Source of the DNA: Aurelia coerulea | Lineage: Eukaryota; Cnidaria; Scyphozoa; Semaeostomeae; Ulmaridae | NCBI GenBank assembly: GCA_039566865.1 | Contig: CM076961.1 | Span: forward strand, 14,903,501-14,967,500 | Length of the DNA: 64,000 bases | Direction: 5' to 3' | Shown: positions 55,349-64,000 of the stretch, in pieces | How the letters are laid out: each line of letters opens with the position of its first letter | Position numbering within the stretch: the stretch's first letter is position 1 | The notes under the pieces: model-generated | Database searches by the model: none | What the model saw: the letters and a program-made list of their open reading frames with translations, nothing else | Told to the model about the DNA's origin: nothing | Position numbers and translations under genes: made by a program

Positions 55349-58050
55349 AACAGTTGACATTGCGTGATGGCAAGATGGTGATGGGAAACAAACTTTAGCC
55401 GCAGAATTAAACTCTTTACAATATAAAAAAAAACATTAAGTGAACTTAAATCAACATAATAAAGCAGGCATTAAGAAAATAAAGAGCACCGGATAACCAC
55501 TGGGATAACCAATTTTGAGTTGATCTAGTATCATTCACTGTATCCATGGAGATAGGAAAAATGATTGTAGAAATAAACAACGGTTTTCGTCAAGGTCAGA
55601 TACATACTTTTGACAAAGTTGCATAATAAGAAATTTTACTCGCTCATCATTGCAAGGCAAACATGTATGTTGCCGTGTAAGGAAAGACACATATATTCGC
55701 ATTGAAATACAGCCGATCTTCCAACGAACATTATCACAAAGCACTTCAGTATTCCGCAAGGAACCGAGGCAACAGTCGGCAACAGTCTTCGCAAGGAGAG
55801 CTGGATGTGATTTGAAAACTGGAATCGTTCAAGATACTTTATGGTAAGGAAACTTAAGAAAATAGGCCTTTACGCAAAATCTCACAATCCATCGTAAAAA
55901 TGCGAGAATCTATTGAAAGACTGACTGCAAGGTTTCGCCTCCCTTCCAAGTCACCCAAGGGCGTGTGTCTCTATCGGCAACCCACGAGACATCGGCGTAG
56001 GGGGAGATAAAATTTGGGGGGCTGCCCGATAAAAATCCATTGTTTAAGAAAATTTTGCCCGACTTAAGGCGGTTTTCTGCCCGATTACGGCTGATTTTTG
56101 CAAAATTTTCCGACGTTGGGGGGGCTGCAGCCCCCCAGCCCCCTGTCTCCTACGCCTATGCCACGAGATATGCTAGTAATGTTTAGATTGAAACACAGAG
56201 CGCCTTGTTTGGTTTGCAGCGGCAAAGTTAACTTCCAACTTCCAGCAGGTTTCAGGTTTCACCTCAAATTGAAAGGAGGTTTCGCCTCAAATTGAAAGTT
56301 ACTTTGTGTAAAAGGCCTATTACTCGTTCATCACTGCAAGGCAAAAATGGATGTTGCCTTGCAAGTACGTTTGTTATCTCACAAATATAAAGCAAACCTT
56401 GCAGCGTACATTGTCACAAAGCATCTCAGTATTTACCGAGCAACCATAAGGCAACGGTCCACAGAAAGAAAGCTGGATGTTATTTGAAACTAGAATTGTT
56501 CAAGATACTTTTTCATGGTAAGAAAACTTAAGAGAAATTATTCGCTCATCATGCAAAGTAAAAATGGATGTTGCCTTGTAAGTACACATGTATTCGTATA
56601 AATATAAAGCAGATATTACAACGTACAGTACATTTAATTGTCGAGCTGGTACTCTGGTTTTCTAACGAAAAAGTGCGATCCAGACACCTCAACTTTTACA
56701 GTCGAGCCAAGATAAAAGATGGTCGGAACTAGATGTTTTACAAACCTACCAGTTTTATTCATTTACCCATACTTACTTTAACTGATTTTGTTTAGGCTGC
56801 TTTAAAAGCTCTGGTTTAATAGCCTGGTTGAAGCGTAGTACTCTCGATAAGGCTTTAAAATCTCTAAATTGTAGGATACTATCTTAGGATACTACGTACA
56901 CCAAACTATCTAAATTTGCTCAGAGTACTGGAATTTCGTCGTCATTGATACCGTCCAGTTGCGATTTGATGGTGCAAAATTGATGAAAGTTAATTATATG
57001 CGACCCACTGCATGGTTTGGTATGGAACTGTTAACCCCTTACTTTCTTTTGACCATTTGTATGTTGTCTTTTTTGTTTCTTTTTTCTTGTCTTGAAGTTG
57101 ATTTGTAAAATTGTAAGTACCGTTCTTGGTGGAGGCCAGAGGACAATGTGTCTTCCTAGACTGATTACACATTCGTAGGTTATCGCTATTGATAGACTGA
57201 TGGACGCGATAACTATGACTCATGGTCATACGCTTCCAGAAACGGACATGGCCTAAATCACCTGCTATCTTTCCTCAAAACCACCGACCCTAAAACGCTG
57301 CAAAAGCAGTTTTCCTGAAGTGCTATACTGCAAAACAAGCTATCAGTACTTAGATGAATGTTTTTTCGTGCTATTAAAGCAAAAACCTCCTACCTACAAG
57401 TGATATTCTGCTTGTATATGGATGCAAAAGATCTCCCAATTTCGATCGCTACTTCGAGATTTTGATCGTTGCAGCCATTCAATCGAACTGATTGTTCAGG
57501 GAACAACTTTGTTCGCAGCAGGAAATATTTGCCGTTTTGAGAAGAGTTTGGCAATAATTCCCTCGCTGAAGCGACAACAACAGCAATTCACTTCAATGAG
57601 ATGAGCGTAAGTTGAGGGTCCTTGTGTAGTGACGCTAGTGTCTTCCTACTCCAAGAACGGTGCCATGGTCATCTATTACTACTATCTAATTCTAATTTAT
57701 CATGAATAGAAAAACATTTGGTTCGTGAAACATGGTTGTTTTCGTTACTTTTAGGACCAACAGCAGACGTACTGAGAGACAATCAGGAAAATAAAGACAA
57801 CTCGAGTGCGACAAATAAACTATAAGCAACAAACACAGTCTACAACAGCAACAGCAACGTATGGTTAGACAATTATCATCCTGCTCTATATCGCAGAGCT
57901 GTTCTCCTACAGAGGTGTCGTGGTTTTTAAATGCTAATGAAGCGTTGTTAAATTTTTTCCCAATGTACATAACATCAAGATCTCTGGCACTTGCAATACG
58001 ATAGGCAACAAAACAGTACCAAAAAGCTACTGCCGATCCTCAAATTTACC
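55349..58050. other. No gene recognised
   Basis: A stretch of GCAAGGYAA(C/A)A(T)GTATGTTGCC-like sequence with ACATTRTCACAAAGCA(C/T)(C/T)TCAGTATT recurs at 55650-55850, 56330-56520 and 56550-56640, a diverged direct repeat of about 200-680 bp spacing. CTGCAGCCCCCCAGCCCCC at about 56125 is a C-run repeat end. No coding signal. Confidence 0.45.
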
Positions 58051-58330
58051 CATTATCTGCATCCAACGTCAAGAAGAGTCTGTGATTCAAATCGAGGCTC
58101 AATAAATTCAACAACCAATAACCAATGGAATTCAACACTTTCGATCACATGCTATAGTAACCATTATCTGCATCCAACGTCAAGAAGAGTCTGTGATTAG
58201 AATCGAGGCACAACAAATTCAACAACCAATAACCAATGGAATTCAAGACTTTCGATCACATGCTATAGTAACCATTACCTGTATCCAACGTCAAGAAGAG
58301 ACTGTGACTCAAATCGAGACAAAATGCAAT
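58051..58330 (+). repeat. 111-bp tandem repeat, ~2.5 copies, running into the receptor start
   Basis: The unit begins CATTATCTGCATCCAACGTC; copies start at 58051, 58162 and 58273. The third copy is cut off where it supplies the receptor ATG: at the matching place units read ATAAATTCAACAAC, ACAAATTCAACAAC and ATGCAATTCAACAAC. 111 is a multiple of three, so frames are kept across copies. Confidence 0.9.
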
Positions 58331-59340
58331 TCAACAACACAACAAACACAGCAAGACCACCAAGACCAACAGCAACTGTATCGTTTAATGCAGCTAATGT
58401 GACAATATGCTTTATCGCCATTATACTCAACCTGATTGAACTCGCGTTGATAATTCGCAAGAAGAGAATAAAAGCGTTTGAACGTATACTTCTAAGTCTT
58501 TCAGTCGCTGATATACTGGTATGCGTTCTCTATTGCTTTCGGGAGTTTTATGAGTTCGTAACAAATCAACCACTTTACAACACAGCGACTGCCAATCTTA
58601 TCGAATTTCCATTGGAAGCTTTCTCCATAATGACCTCCACGACGAATGTTCTTATTTTGGGAATCGATAGGTTACTCGCGGTGAAATACCCATTGCGGCA
58701 TGCGGTGTGGACAACGAAAGCTAAGACATGCCTACTAATAGTCAGTGCCTGGGTAACAAGCATAATTCTATCTTTGTTGTCAAACGTCAACGGTCTGGCG
58801 GGAGATGAATCTGTGAACGCGCGGAAAACTTCTGCAAGTATTTTCTCTGGGTTGTTGTTCACATCTGTGGTTGGGATAACTATACTATATGCATTGATCG
58901 TTCAAACGGTGATAAAACGTAACAAGGCAATGAGCCAGGCGAACGGTTCGACGGGAATGCGGAACAACGAATTCGTAATAACGATAACATGCGTGTTGGT
59001 AGTTGCCGCATTTGCTCTCTGCTCCATTCCGTTTGCAATCGACATCATCACCAGTAATACACCATCATTGCCAATCAAAACGTTCCTGGTAAACACGATC
59101 CTCGATCCGTTGATCTACTTCTTTAAAGGCTACGTCCAGAAAAAAATTCGGAACAAAGAAAGAAATCAAATGGGCGGTGTCAAAATCGCTACGGTTAATT
59201 CAAGCAACAAGCCAACGCCGCAAATGCCACGAGTGGAACGGAAAAGCGAAGGAGATAGGTTGGGCTCGAATTTAATGAAGTCAGCAATGATTAATCATGG
59301 AAATAATATAGATGTGGCACATGGGAACAATGAAGTGTAA
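58324..59340 (+). CDS. Intact intronless class-A GPCR, divergent paralogue
   Basis: 338 codons, seven hydrophobic segments. Key positions: TM1 IIARNL-like IIALNL context (IAIILNLIE, about 31-40), TM2 LSVADILV (58-65), TM3 end GIDRLLAVKYP (Asp115-Arg116), Trp143 in TM4, TM6 ALCSIPFAID (Pro236, no Trp), TM7 NTILDPLIYFFKGY (DPLIY 261-265). The shared KAFERILLSL after TM1 and DPLIYFFKGY in TM7 mark it as the same family as the receptor at 50626. No TM3 or loop-2 Cys is seen, as in its relatives. N-glycosylation sites NTT and NVT lie before TM1. The N-terminus appears to derive from the tandem repeat at 58051-58330. Ligand unknown. Confidence 0.92.
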   Translation: MQFNNTTNTARPPRPTATVSFNAANVTICFIAIILNLIELALIIRKKRIKAFERILLSLSVADILVCVLYCFREFYEFVTNQPLYNTATANLIEFPLEAFSIMTSTTNVLILGIDRLLAVKYPLRHAVWTTKAKTCLLIVSAWVTSIILSLLSNVNGLAGDESVNARKTSASIFSGLLFTSVVGITILYALIVQTVIKRNKAMSQANGSTGMRNNEFVITITCVLVVAAFALCSIPFAIDIITSNTPSLPIKTFLVNTILDPLIYFFKGYVQKKIRNKERNQMGGVKIATVNSSNKPTPQMPRVERKSEGDRLGSNLMKSAMINHGNNIDVAHGNNEV

Positions 59341-59439
59341 CTGATAAGTATGTGGGGAAATGGTATTTTAAATTTCGATATACACATTGAATGGCTATAA
59401 TGGCTGTGAGACGCTAGTTTAATTGGAGTTAATACCTCC

Positions 59440-59705
59440 CCGAAGTAGTAGCAGTAGTAATTTATTTTGAGTGGGCTGATAAGGTTTCTAACTATTTAAA
59501 GCTAATTTAGGCCCACTATGCATGCCGCATCCAGGCATGGGACCCCTAGTTTAACGTCCCTTCCGAAGGACGGCGCGAGGTGAGTTGCGAGGTCAGGTCT
59601 CAGAGGTCACCCATCTGGAGTTTGACCTCACTCGACCGAGCTTAACTTCAGTCACCTGACGGAAACTGTTTAAGCCACTCGGCCACTCACCCGTGCAAAG
59701 GAGCG
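59440..59705 (-). mobile_element. tRNA-derived SINE with a conserved GGACGTTAAAC core
   Basis: On the minus strand GTGGCCGAGTGGCTTAA (59670-59686) is an A box of tRNA-Ser/Leu type and GAGGTCAAACTCC (59617-59629) is a B-box-like sequence at tRNA spacing. They are followed by TCGGAAGGGACGTTAAACTA and GGTCCCATGCCTGG, a core found in several marine-invertebrate SINE groups. The end is a (TACTAC)-like tail near 59440. Transcription would be by RNA polymerase III. Confidence 0.6.
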
Positions 59706-60326
59706 TGGTCTTTATTTTCAAGTAGTTTACTCTGCGACCTTTTTTAGTTAGCCTGGGATCACGTGGTGCCCGAGGGCGTCTTATGCATGCTGGGTAGGCA
59801 GCATTTCCTCATACCGTTATTTTGATCCTACGTAGCAAGTTGGAAATTTCGCTTTCGCTGTTTGAAGTGGTTTATTTTCCCCACCCTCCCAGTCCCTCCT
59901 TGTTTTTCTTTTTCTTCTGTCTTTTATACTCTGCCTTGCTTGTTTCAATCTGCCTATTTCCAATCTCATTTTCCACAGAATTCTCTGTGGGACAGGCACG
60001 TTGGTCTGTTGCCGAAAATGGTTTTCATGTCCAATCACCGACCTTAAAATGTGATACTCTTCAGGCAGTGGGGCTGGCGTAGCAATGCTCACTTCCTGAA
60101 AGGGGTCACCCTAGGGGTGGTTTAGGGGAGAGTATTAACATGGTGTTGAATAGGTTTTCACATGCTATATTTTGATAGCTGAAGATGGGGCAAGTTCGTC
60201 TCGAAGTATCCTAAGTTAAATTTCAACGTAACCTAGTCAGCTAATTTATCGGAACTTGGATTCATTATGTGTCTAACATTATTGCTGGATGCTGGATATG
60301 TGTTAATGAAATTGGAAAGACTTTTT
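59706..60326. other. No gene recognised
   Basis: A polypyrimidine-rich patch at 59880-59940 gives open frames on both strands; neither has a recognisable motif. Confidence 0.5.
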
Positions 60327-60804
60327 CACTGGTGTTTCTTGGTGGCCCAGGAAATGATATGTTGAATCAAGTAAGATATTACAATTTGTCGTAGCTCGCT
60401 TTCTATATTTCTGATCTGGACCTTTTCGCTGGGCAATTCAACTCAATAAATAAATAAATAGGTAAAGCCAGTCAGTTCAATAGATAAATAAGTGATAAAG
60501 TTTTCGTTATAGCGAGCGAAAACTGGTACGAATTATTATAAGTCTATCAAATAAAGCTTTCTTTTAGACTTATAATAATTCGTACCAGTTTTCGCTCGCT
60601 ATAACGAAAACCTTATCACTTATCTATCTATTGAACTGAATGGCTTTACCTATTTAAAATATTGAGTTGAATTGCTTAACGAAAAGGTTCAGATTAAAAA
60701 TATAAAAAGCGAGCGAAATTTAGAACAAATTGTAATCAGCCTTTTCTTTTAATATCTTATTTGATTTAACATATCATTTTCTGGGCCATCAAGAAACACT
60801 AGTG
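60327..60804. mobile_element. 478-bp fold-back element
   Basis: Ends CACTGGTGTTTCTTGGTGGC and GCCATCAAGAAACACTAGTG. Inner arms around the loop are near perfect: TAGCGAGCGAAAACTGGTAC / GTACCAGTTTTCGCTCGCTA. No clear target duplication. Confidence 0.8.
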
Positions 60805-61179
60805 ACACATTCATTCCGATGTCATAATACTGAGTTCCAATGTTTCTACATTCTTACATTTGCCACTGTCATGAAACGATCTTGATTTAGAAACAAAGTT
60901 GGCCTTCTTAAAAATGGAGACTGAAAGCATATGAGGGTCTCCAACGATGAAAATGTACTTTTTCTTACCATTGTTTTTTCTAGTTAGCATTTTAGCATTT
61001 ATAGATTACAATTATGTATGTTGTTCTGAGAACTTTATTTATTAATTGTAATTGTGTATAAATAAGTTTAAAATTAAAAATGAAAGGGAAGAGCAGCCGT
61101 TCAAACAGCGTGCCTGTAATATTGTAAATAGTCATGTGACCTCATTATCCCGCTGATATTGTAGTTGTTGTTGTGAAAA
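60805..61179. other. No gene recognised
   Basis: AT-rich spacer in the WD40 intron. Confidence 0.5.
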
Positions 61180-61784
61180 TACAGGGTGTCCCAAAAAAAC
61201 TGTGCCCTGTTTGCCTAATGATGTGACAAAACGAAACGACAAAGATTCTTGCCAAACTTTTATGTGATGTTGCTCCTCAGATGTTCAAATAAAATTTGCT
61301 GCTATCCCCGAAAAATTCCGGTGAAAAATGATGGAGCTATGACCGTCAGAAGACCAAATTTGCCTGATGACTGAATCCAGTGGTCGGCCATTTTGTTTTG
61401 TCATACTATTTTGCAGCGATAAATAGCTTCAGGCGAGGTAAGAAATAGTTTCTGTGAGGTTAGAAATAGTTTAACTCTCCGATGCTTATCGGAATTTTCA
61501 CGAGAGCTATGATATTGGAGGCTGCTGTTTCATTTCATCCATGAAGCTATTTATCGCTGCAAAATAGTAAGACAGAATGGCCGACCACTGGTTTCAGTCA
61601 TCAGGCAAATTTGGTCTCCTAGAGGTCATAGCTCCATCATTTTCAACGGATTTTTACGGGGATGGTAGCAAACTTTAATTGAATATCTGAAGAGCAACAT
61701 CATGCAAAAGTTTGGCGAGAAGCTTTTGCCGTTTTGTCGCCATCTTCAGGCAAACGGGGCAGAACTTTTTTGGGACACCCTGTA
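61180..61784. mobile_element. TA-flanked fold-back element, ACAGGGTGTCCC ends, type D
   Basis: 605-bp palindrome with ends TACAGGGTGTCCCAAAAAAA and TTTTTTGGGACACCCTGTA. Arms include TTTTGTCATACTATTTTGCA / TGCAAAATAGTAAGACAGAA. Its end lies about 160 bp from WD40 exon A. Confidence 0.85.
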
Positions 61785-61942
61785 GTCACATGAGTTATTT
61801 CTGGTATTGCAACCACATCTGCCTTCATTGACGCCAAAACGTTTTTACTCACCTGGTATCGTTTGCTCGTTGAAGACCTACGTCCATTCATAGCTCATGA
61901 TAAAAGAAATTAATTGAACTGATTGAAACAACTAACTCTTAC

Positions 61943-62158
61943 CTTACGACACGAGTATGTCCCTCTGACCTTATCCAGTCTATTGTGCCAATACACTGCA
62001 AAGGAAAATGGTGTTCATAAATAACTCTAGCTTTTGCAAGGGTATTGGGTGGGAAAAGTCGAACTGTACCGGGCAGAGCAAAAACAACTTCACATGTTTG
62101 AAAATCCGTTATGCGGAGGATACTTGATGCATTCAAATGAACCAAAGTTCGTTGGTAC
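61943..62158 (-). CDS. WD40-repeat protein gene, exon A
   Basis: Acceptor GGCTTTCAG precedes 216 open bases that end at donor AAG|GTAAGA. With one carried-in base it encodes 71 residues from YQRTLVHLNASSILRI, through FQTCEVVFALPGTVRLF and ARVIYEHHFPLQCIGTIDWI, to RSEGHTRVV. The last part is the GH of a WD40 blade continued in exon B. An internal CCTTTGCAG at 61996-62004 could also serve as an acceptor, giving a shorter exon at 61943-61995 in the same frame. The exon ends two bases into an Arg codon completed by exon B. The preceding exon must lie right of the window. Resemblance is to F-box/WD-type proteins; this is an inference from blade style. Confidence 0.75.
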
Positions 62159-62205
62159 CTGAAAGCCTTCGTTTTTTCTTAATTATTGATAATTCTCTTG
62201 GCTTT

Positions 62206-62520
62206 GCTTTTTAAACAACACAAATCTCTTGTCTTCTCAAGTTGAAACTCGACCGTTGGCTTGGCTTGCTTTGGCTGCCATTTGCAATTTCGAAAACTAA
62301 ACGAAAGTGAGGTTGGCTTTTTAAACAACAAATATCCCTTGTTTCCTCAAGTCGAAACTCAACCATTGGCTGCCATTTGTAATCTCGAAAATTAAACGAA
62401 AGTGAGGATGGCTTTTTAAACAACAAATATCCCCTGTTTTCTCAAGTTGAAACCCAACCGTTGGCTTCGCTTGCTTTGGCTGCCATTTGCAATTTCGAAA
62501 ACTAAACGAAAGTGAGGTTG
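62206..62520 (+). repeat. Minisatellite, three copies of a 94-110-bp unit
   Basis: Each unit starts GCTTTTTAAACAACA (62206, 62316, 62410) and contains CAAGTTGAAACTCGACCGTT, TTGGCTGCCATTTG and AACTAAACGAAAGTGAGG. The middle unit lacks 16 bases. It lies just upstream of WD40 exon A in gene order and opens long minus-strand frames that I regard as repeat artefacts. Confidence 0.9.
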
Positions 62521-62835
62521 GCCCAAGTCTATAACACAATATAACAACACAGGTTAACTGAACAGCAGCGTAATAGAAAAAGCGAGAATAAAGTTGTGAT
62601 CAAGCACTTTTCAGAAAAACCACATCTTCCCCATTAAATTCATAATACATGTTGCATTATTGATTTAAAACATTGTAACATAAACATAAAGAGTTTCATC
62701 CTATGATATCTATAGAAAAAAATACTGACGCTGCGTAGAAATAAACTGCAGTATTCGATACCCTCAATAATTCTACCGGGTGAAACAGAAAAGATTTCAT
62801 CTGATGTATCTGATACAACTTGTGCTTCGATTGAG
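62521..62835. other. No gene; solitary fold-back end
   Basis: TCTACCGGGTGAAACAGAAAA at 62773 resembles the ACCGGGTGTCCC ends but has no partner nearby. Confidence 0.45.
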
Positions 62836-63352
62836 CATAGGGCTCAAATCTTTCAAATCTTTAAAAAGGTGGGTGCAAAATTCCATGACATGTTTCTTTA
62901 AATTGAATGTCTTGAAAGGAACTTAGGGTACTTTGCTGTAAATCTGCCGTGGAAAGTTTTTGATAACTTGATTTTTTCAAAATGGCGGCACTTTAATCAA
63001 TTTTGAAAAGAATCATGGGAGATTTTGAAAAATTAAGTAATTGCAAATCCAAAACCAATAGAAGAAAAATGATAGAACCTTCAAGAAAACCATAGTTTAT
63101 GAAGGTCTACAATATGCTGGCAAGCACAAATCTGTAGCTTTTCTGGTTTAGGATTTAGAAATTTGATGACGTCATGCCGTCAAATTTAATAAAGGCAACC
63201 ATTTTGAAACTAATAAAGATATCGTTAAATATCCGCGGCAACTTTACAGCAAAAAACCCTAAGTTCCTTCCAAGCCATTTATTTCAACGAAAACTGTAGC
63301 CTGCGTGCAGACTCAACTTTTACACCGACCTTTTAAAGATTTGAGCCCTATG
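62836..63352. mobile_element. Fold-back MITE, AAGGTGGGTGTAAAA family, copy 4
   Basis: Ends CATAGGGCTCAAATCTTTCA and the complement of TTAAAGATTTGAGCCCTATG. Arms share TAAATCTGCCGTGGAAA-type text and CAAAATGGCGGCA. A TAGCCTGCGTGCAGACTCAA fragment interrupts the right arm near 63298. Confidence 0.8.
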
Positions 63353-64000
63353 TTCTTCGATTGTGTTCACCAAATTTTGTGGTTGTATCTGAAGGAATTG
63401 CTGTTTACTCAAAAAGTTTAGAAATTACGATGGTTTTTAATTTTCATTAATTTCCCTTGAATTCTTAAAAAAGGAGGAAACCCTCTGTTTCTGAGAATAT
63501 TTAGGTCCAGCGGTAGAATTCGAGCAAAGTAGCTGAAGTTTCTTTCAAGCCATCTAATTGAAAGGGAACAGGTTATAGAATTTTACACCCACCTTGGTGA
63601 ACATTTTAAACATATGCTCTAAACGCTTACTCCTTTCTGTCAACTTTGATTCACAAAATCGAGTCAAGCCTTTTTAAAACTATAAACTATACCCAGGAAA
63701 TTCTCTTTCGACTCAACGGTATTCTAAATTCTATCTACATACAAGAGAAATAAATTTGATAAGCTAGAAATATGCAAAACTATGAAAATATACTATTCAA
63801 CTATGATACTATGAATATATAACTTCTATTGGATTGAAGACCACACTATTCGGAACCCTCATTTCCTATTTTGTGTCTGAAAGACAATAATATATATAAA
63901 GCGCGTCTCTGAACGATATCTCTAATATCTTAGACTTGCTCAAGTCACCTTCACAGAAAAGAGAGGACGACTCATTTCTAACAGCTCATTAATCAATATT
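63353..64000. other. No gene; partial MITE arm to window end
   Basis: 63400-63615 matches the right half of copy 2 of the same MITE family (CGGTAGAATTC, AGTTTCTTTCAAGCCAT, TTTTACACCCACCTT). TTAGACTTGCTCAAGTC at 63933 resembles the end of the palindromic-end MITE family, with no second end before the window stops. Confidence 0.5.

Larger units (their letters stand above)
33264..61942 (-). other. 28.7-kb WD40 intron hosting the receptor cluster
   Basis: The interval between exons B and A of the minus-strand WD40 gene. It contains three plus-strand GPCR loci, a 5.4-kb LINE, a second truncated LINE, and at least a dozen fold-back elements. No other minus-strand exon was recognised inside it. The claim that it is one intron rests on splice phase and repeat continuity only. 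Confidence 0.7.

Noticed and set aside
61852..61891. Minus-strand ATG with 13 codons ending at CAG|GTGAGT, just downstream of WD40 exon A
   Set aside because: Phase 0 at the donor does not match exon B, which needs two carried-in bases. May be an alternative start but cannot be supported.
62211..62539. Two overlapping 70-codon minus-strand frames
   Set aside because: They are the minisatellite units read in frame, so the protein-like repetition is a by-product.
1..64000. CRISPR arrays, rRNA and complete tRNA genes
   Set aside because: I looked for regular short repeats with spacers and for cloverleaf-capable A/B box pairs. Only the SINE head has a tRNA-like pair, and no array was seen.

Overview
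The window is about 64 kb of AT-rich, gene-poor, transposon-rich DNA from an animal nuclear genome. A marine invertebrate, most likely a cnidarian such as an anthozoan, fits best. That placement is an inference from the mix of features: an intronless CFA-family methyltransferase of the sphingolipid C9 type, intronless rhodopsin-like receptors in a small tandem family, a CR1/L2-type LINE with an esterase ORF1, Penelope-like remnants, and very many fold-back MITEs, some with G-run ends. No bacterial operon features, rRNA or CRISPR array were seen.

Layout, left to right. (1) 0.4-1.8 kb, plus strand: an intact membrane-anchored SAM methyltransferase resembling fungal sphingolipid C9-methyltransferases. 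(2) 1.8-28.9 kb: almost no genes; a mosaic of palindromic MITEs (many with readable target-site duplications, TSDs), a decayed Penelope-like element whose GIY-YIG domain is still open, one candidate first coding exon near 6 kb, and low-complexity runs. (3) 28.9-62.2 kb, minus strand: three exons of one WD40-repeat gene (about 62.0, 33.2 and 29.0 kb), assigned to one gene by matching splice phase and continuous repeat sequence. The 5' exons lie right of the window. The 3' end has broken into decayed tandem WD40 units. (4) Inside the 28.7-kb WD40 intron, on the opposite strand, sit three class-A GPCR loci: one cut in two by a 5.4-kb LINE, its intact tandem duplicate, and a more distant intact paralogue at 58.3 kb. 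(5) 59-64 kb: a tRNA-derived SINE, more fold-back elements, a minisatellite and the WD40 exon.

How the pieces relate: the two neighbouring receptors come from a segmental duplication of roughly 3.6 kb, upstream and downstream flanks included. The LINE then entered one copy at a TCGAT site between TM6 and TM7; both halves of that receptor are still open, so the hit is recent. Nested insertions can be ordered elsewhere too: an older truncated copy of the same LINE family at 34.5-36.0 kb carries a TA-flanked MITE in its 3' UTR and a hAT-type MITE with an 8-bp TSD in its RT region.

The items most worth following are a canonical hammerhead ribozyme at 53.72 kb; a set of short fully palindromic elements with 9-bp TSDs (Mutator-like); a set of TA-flanked fold-backs that share only their ends; the in-frame UGA that separates the two LINE ORFs; and the nesting of a receptor cluster in a WD40 intron.
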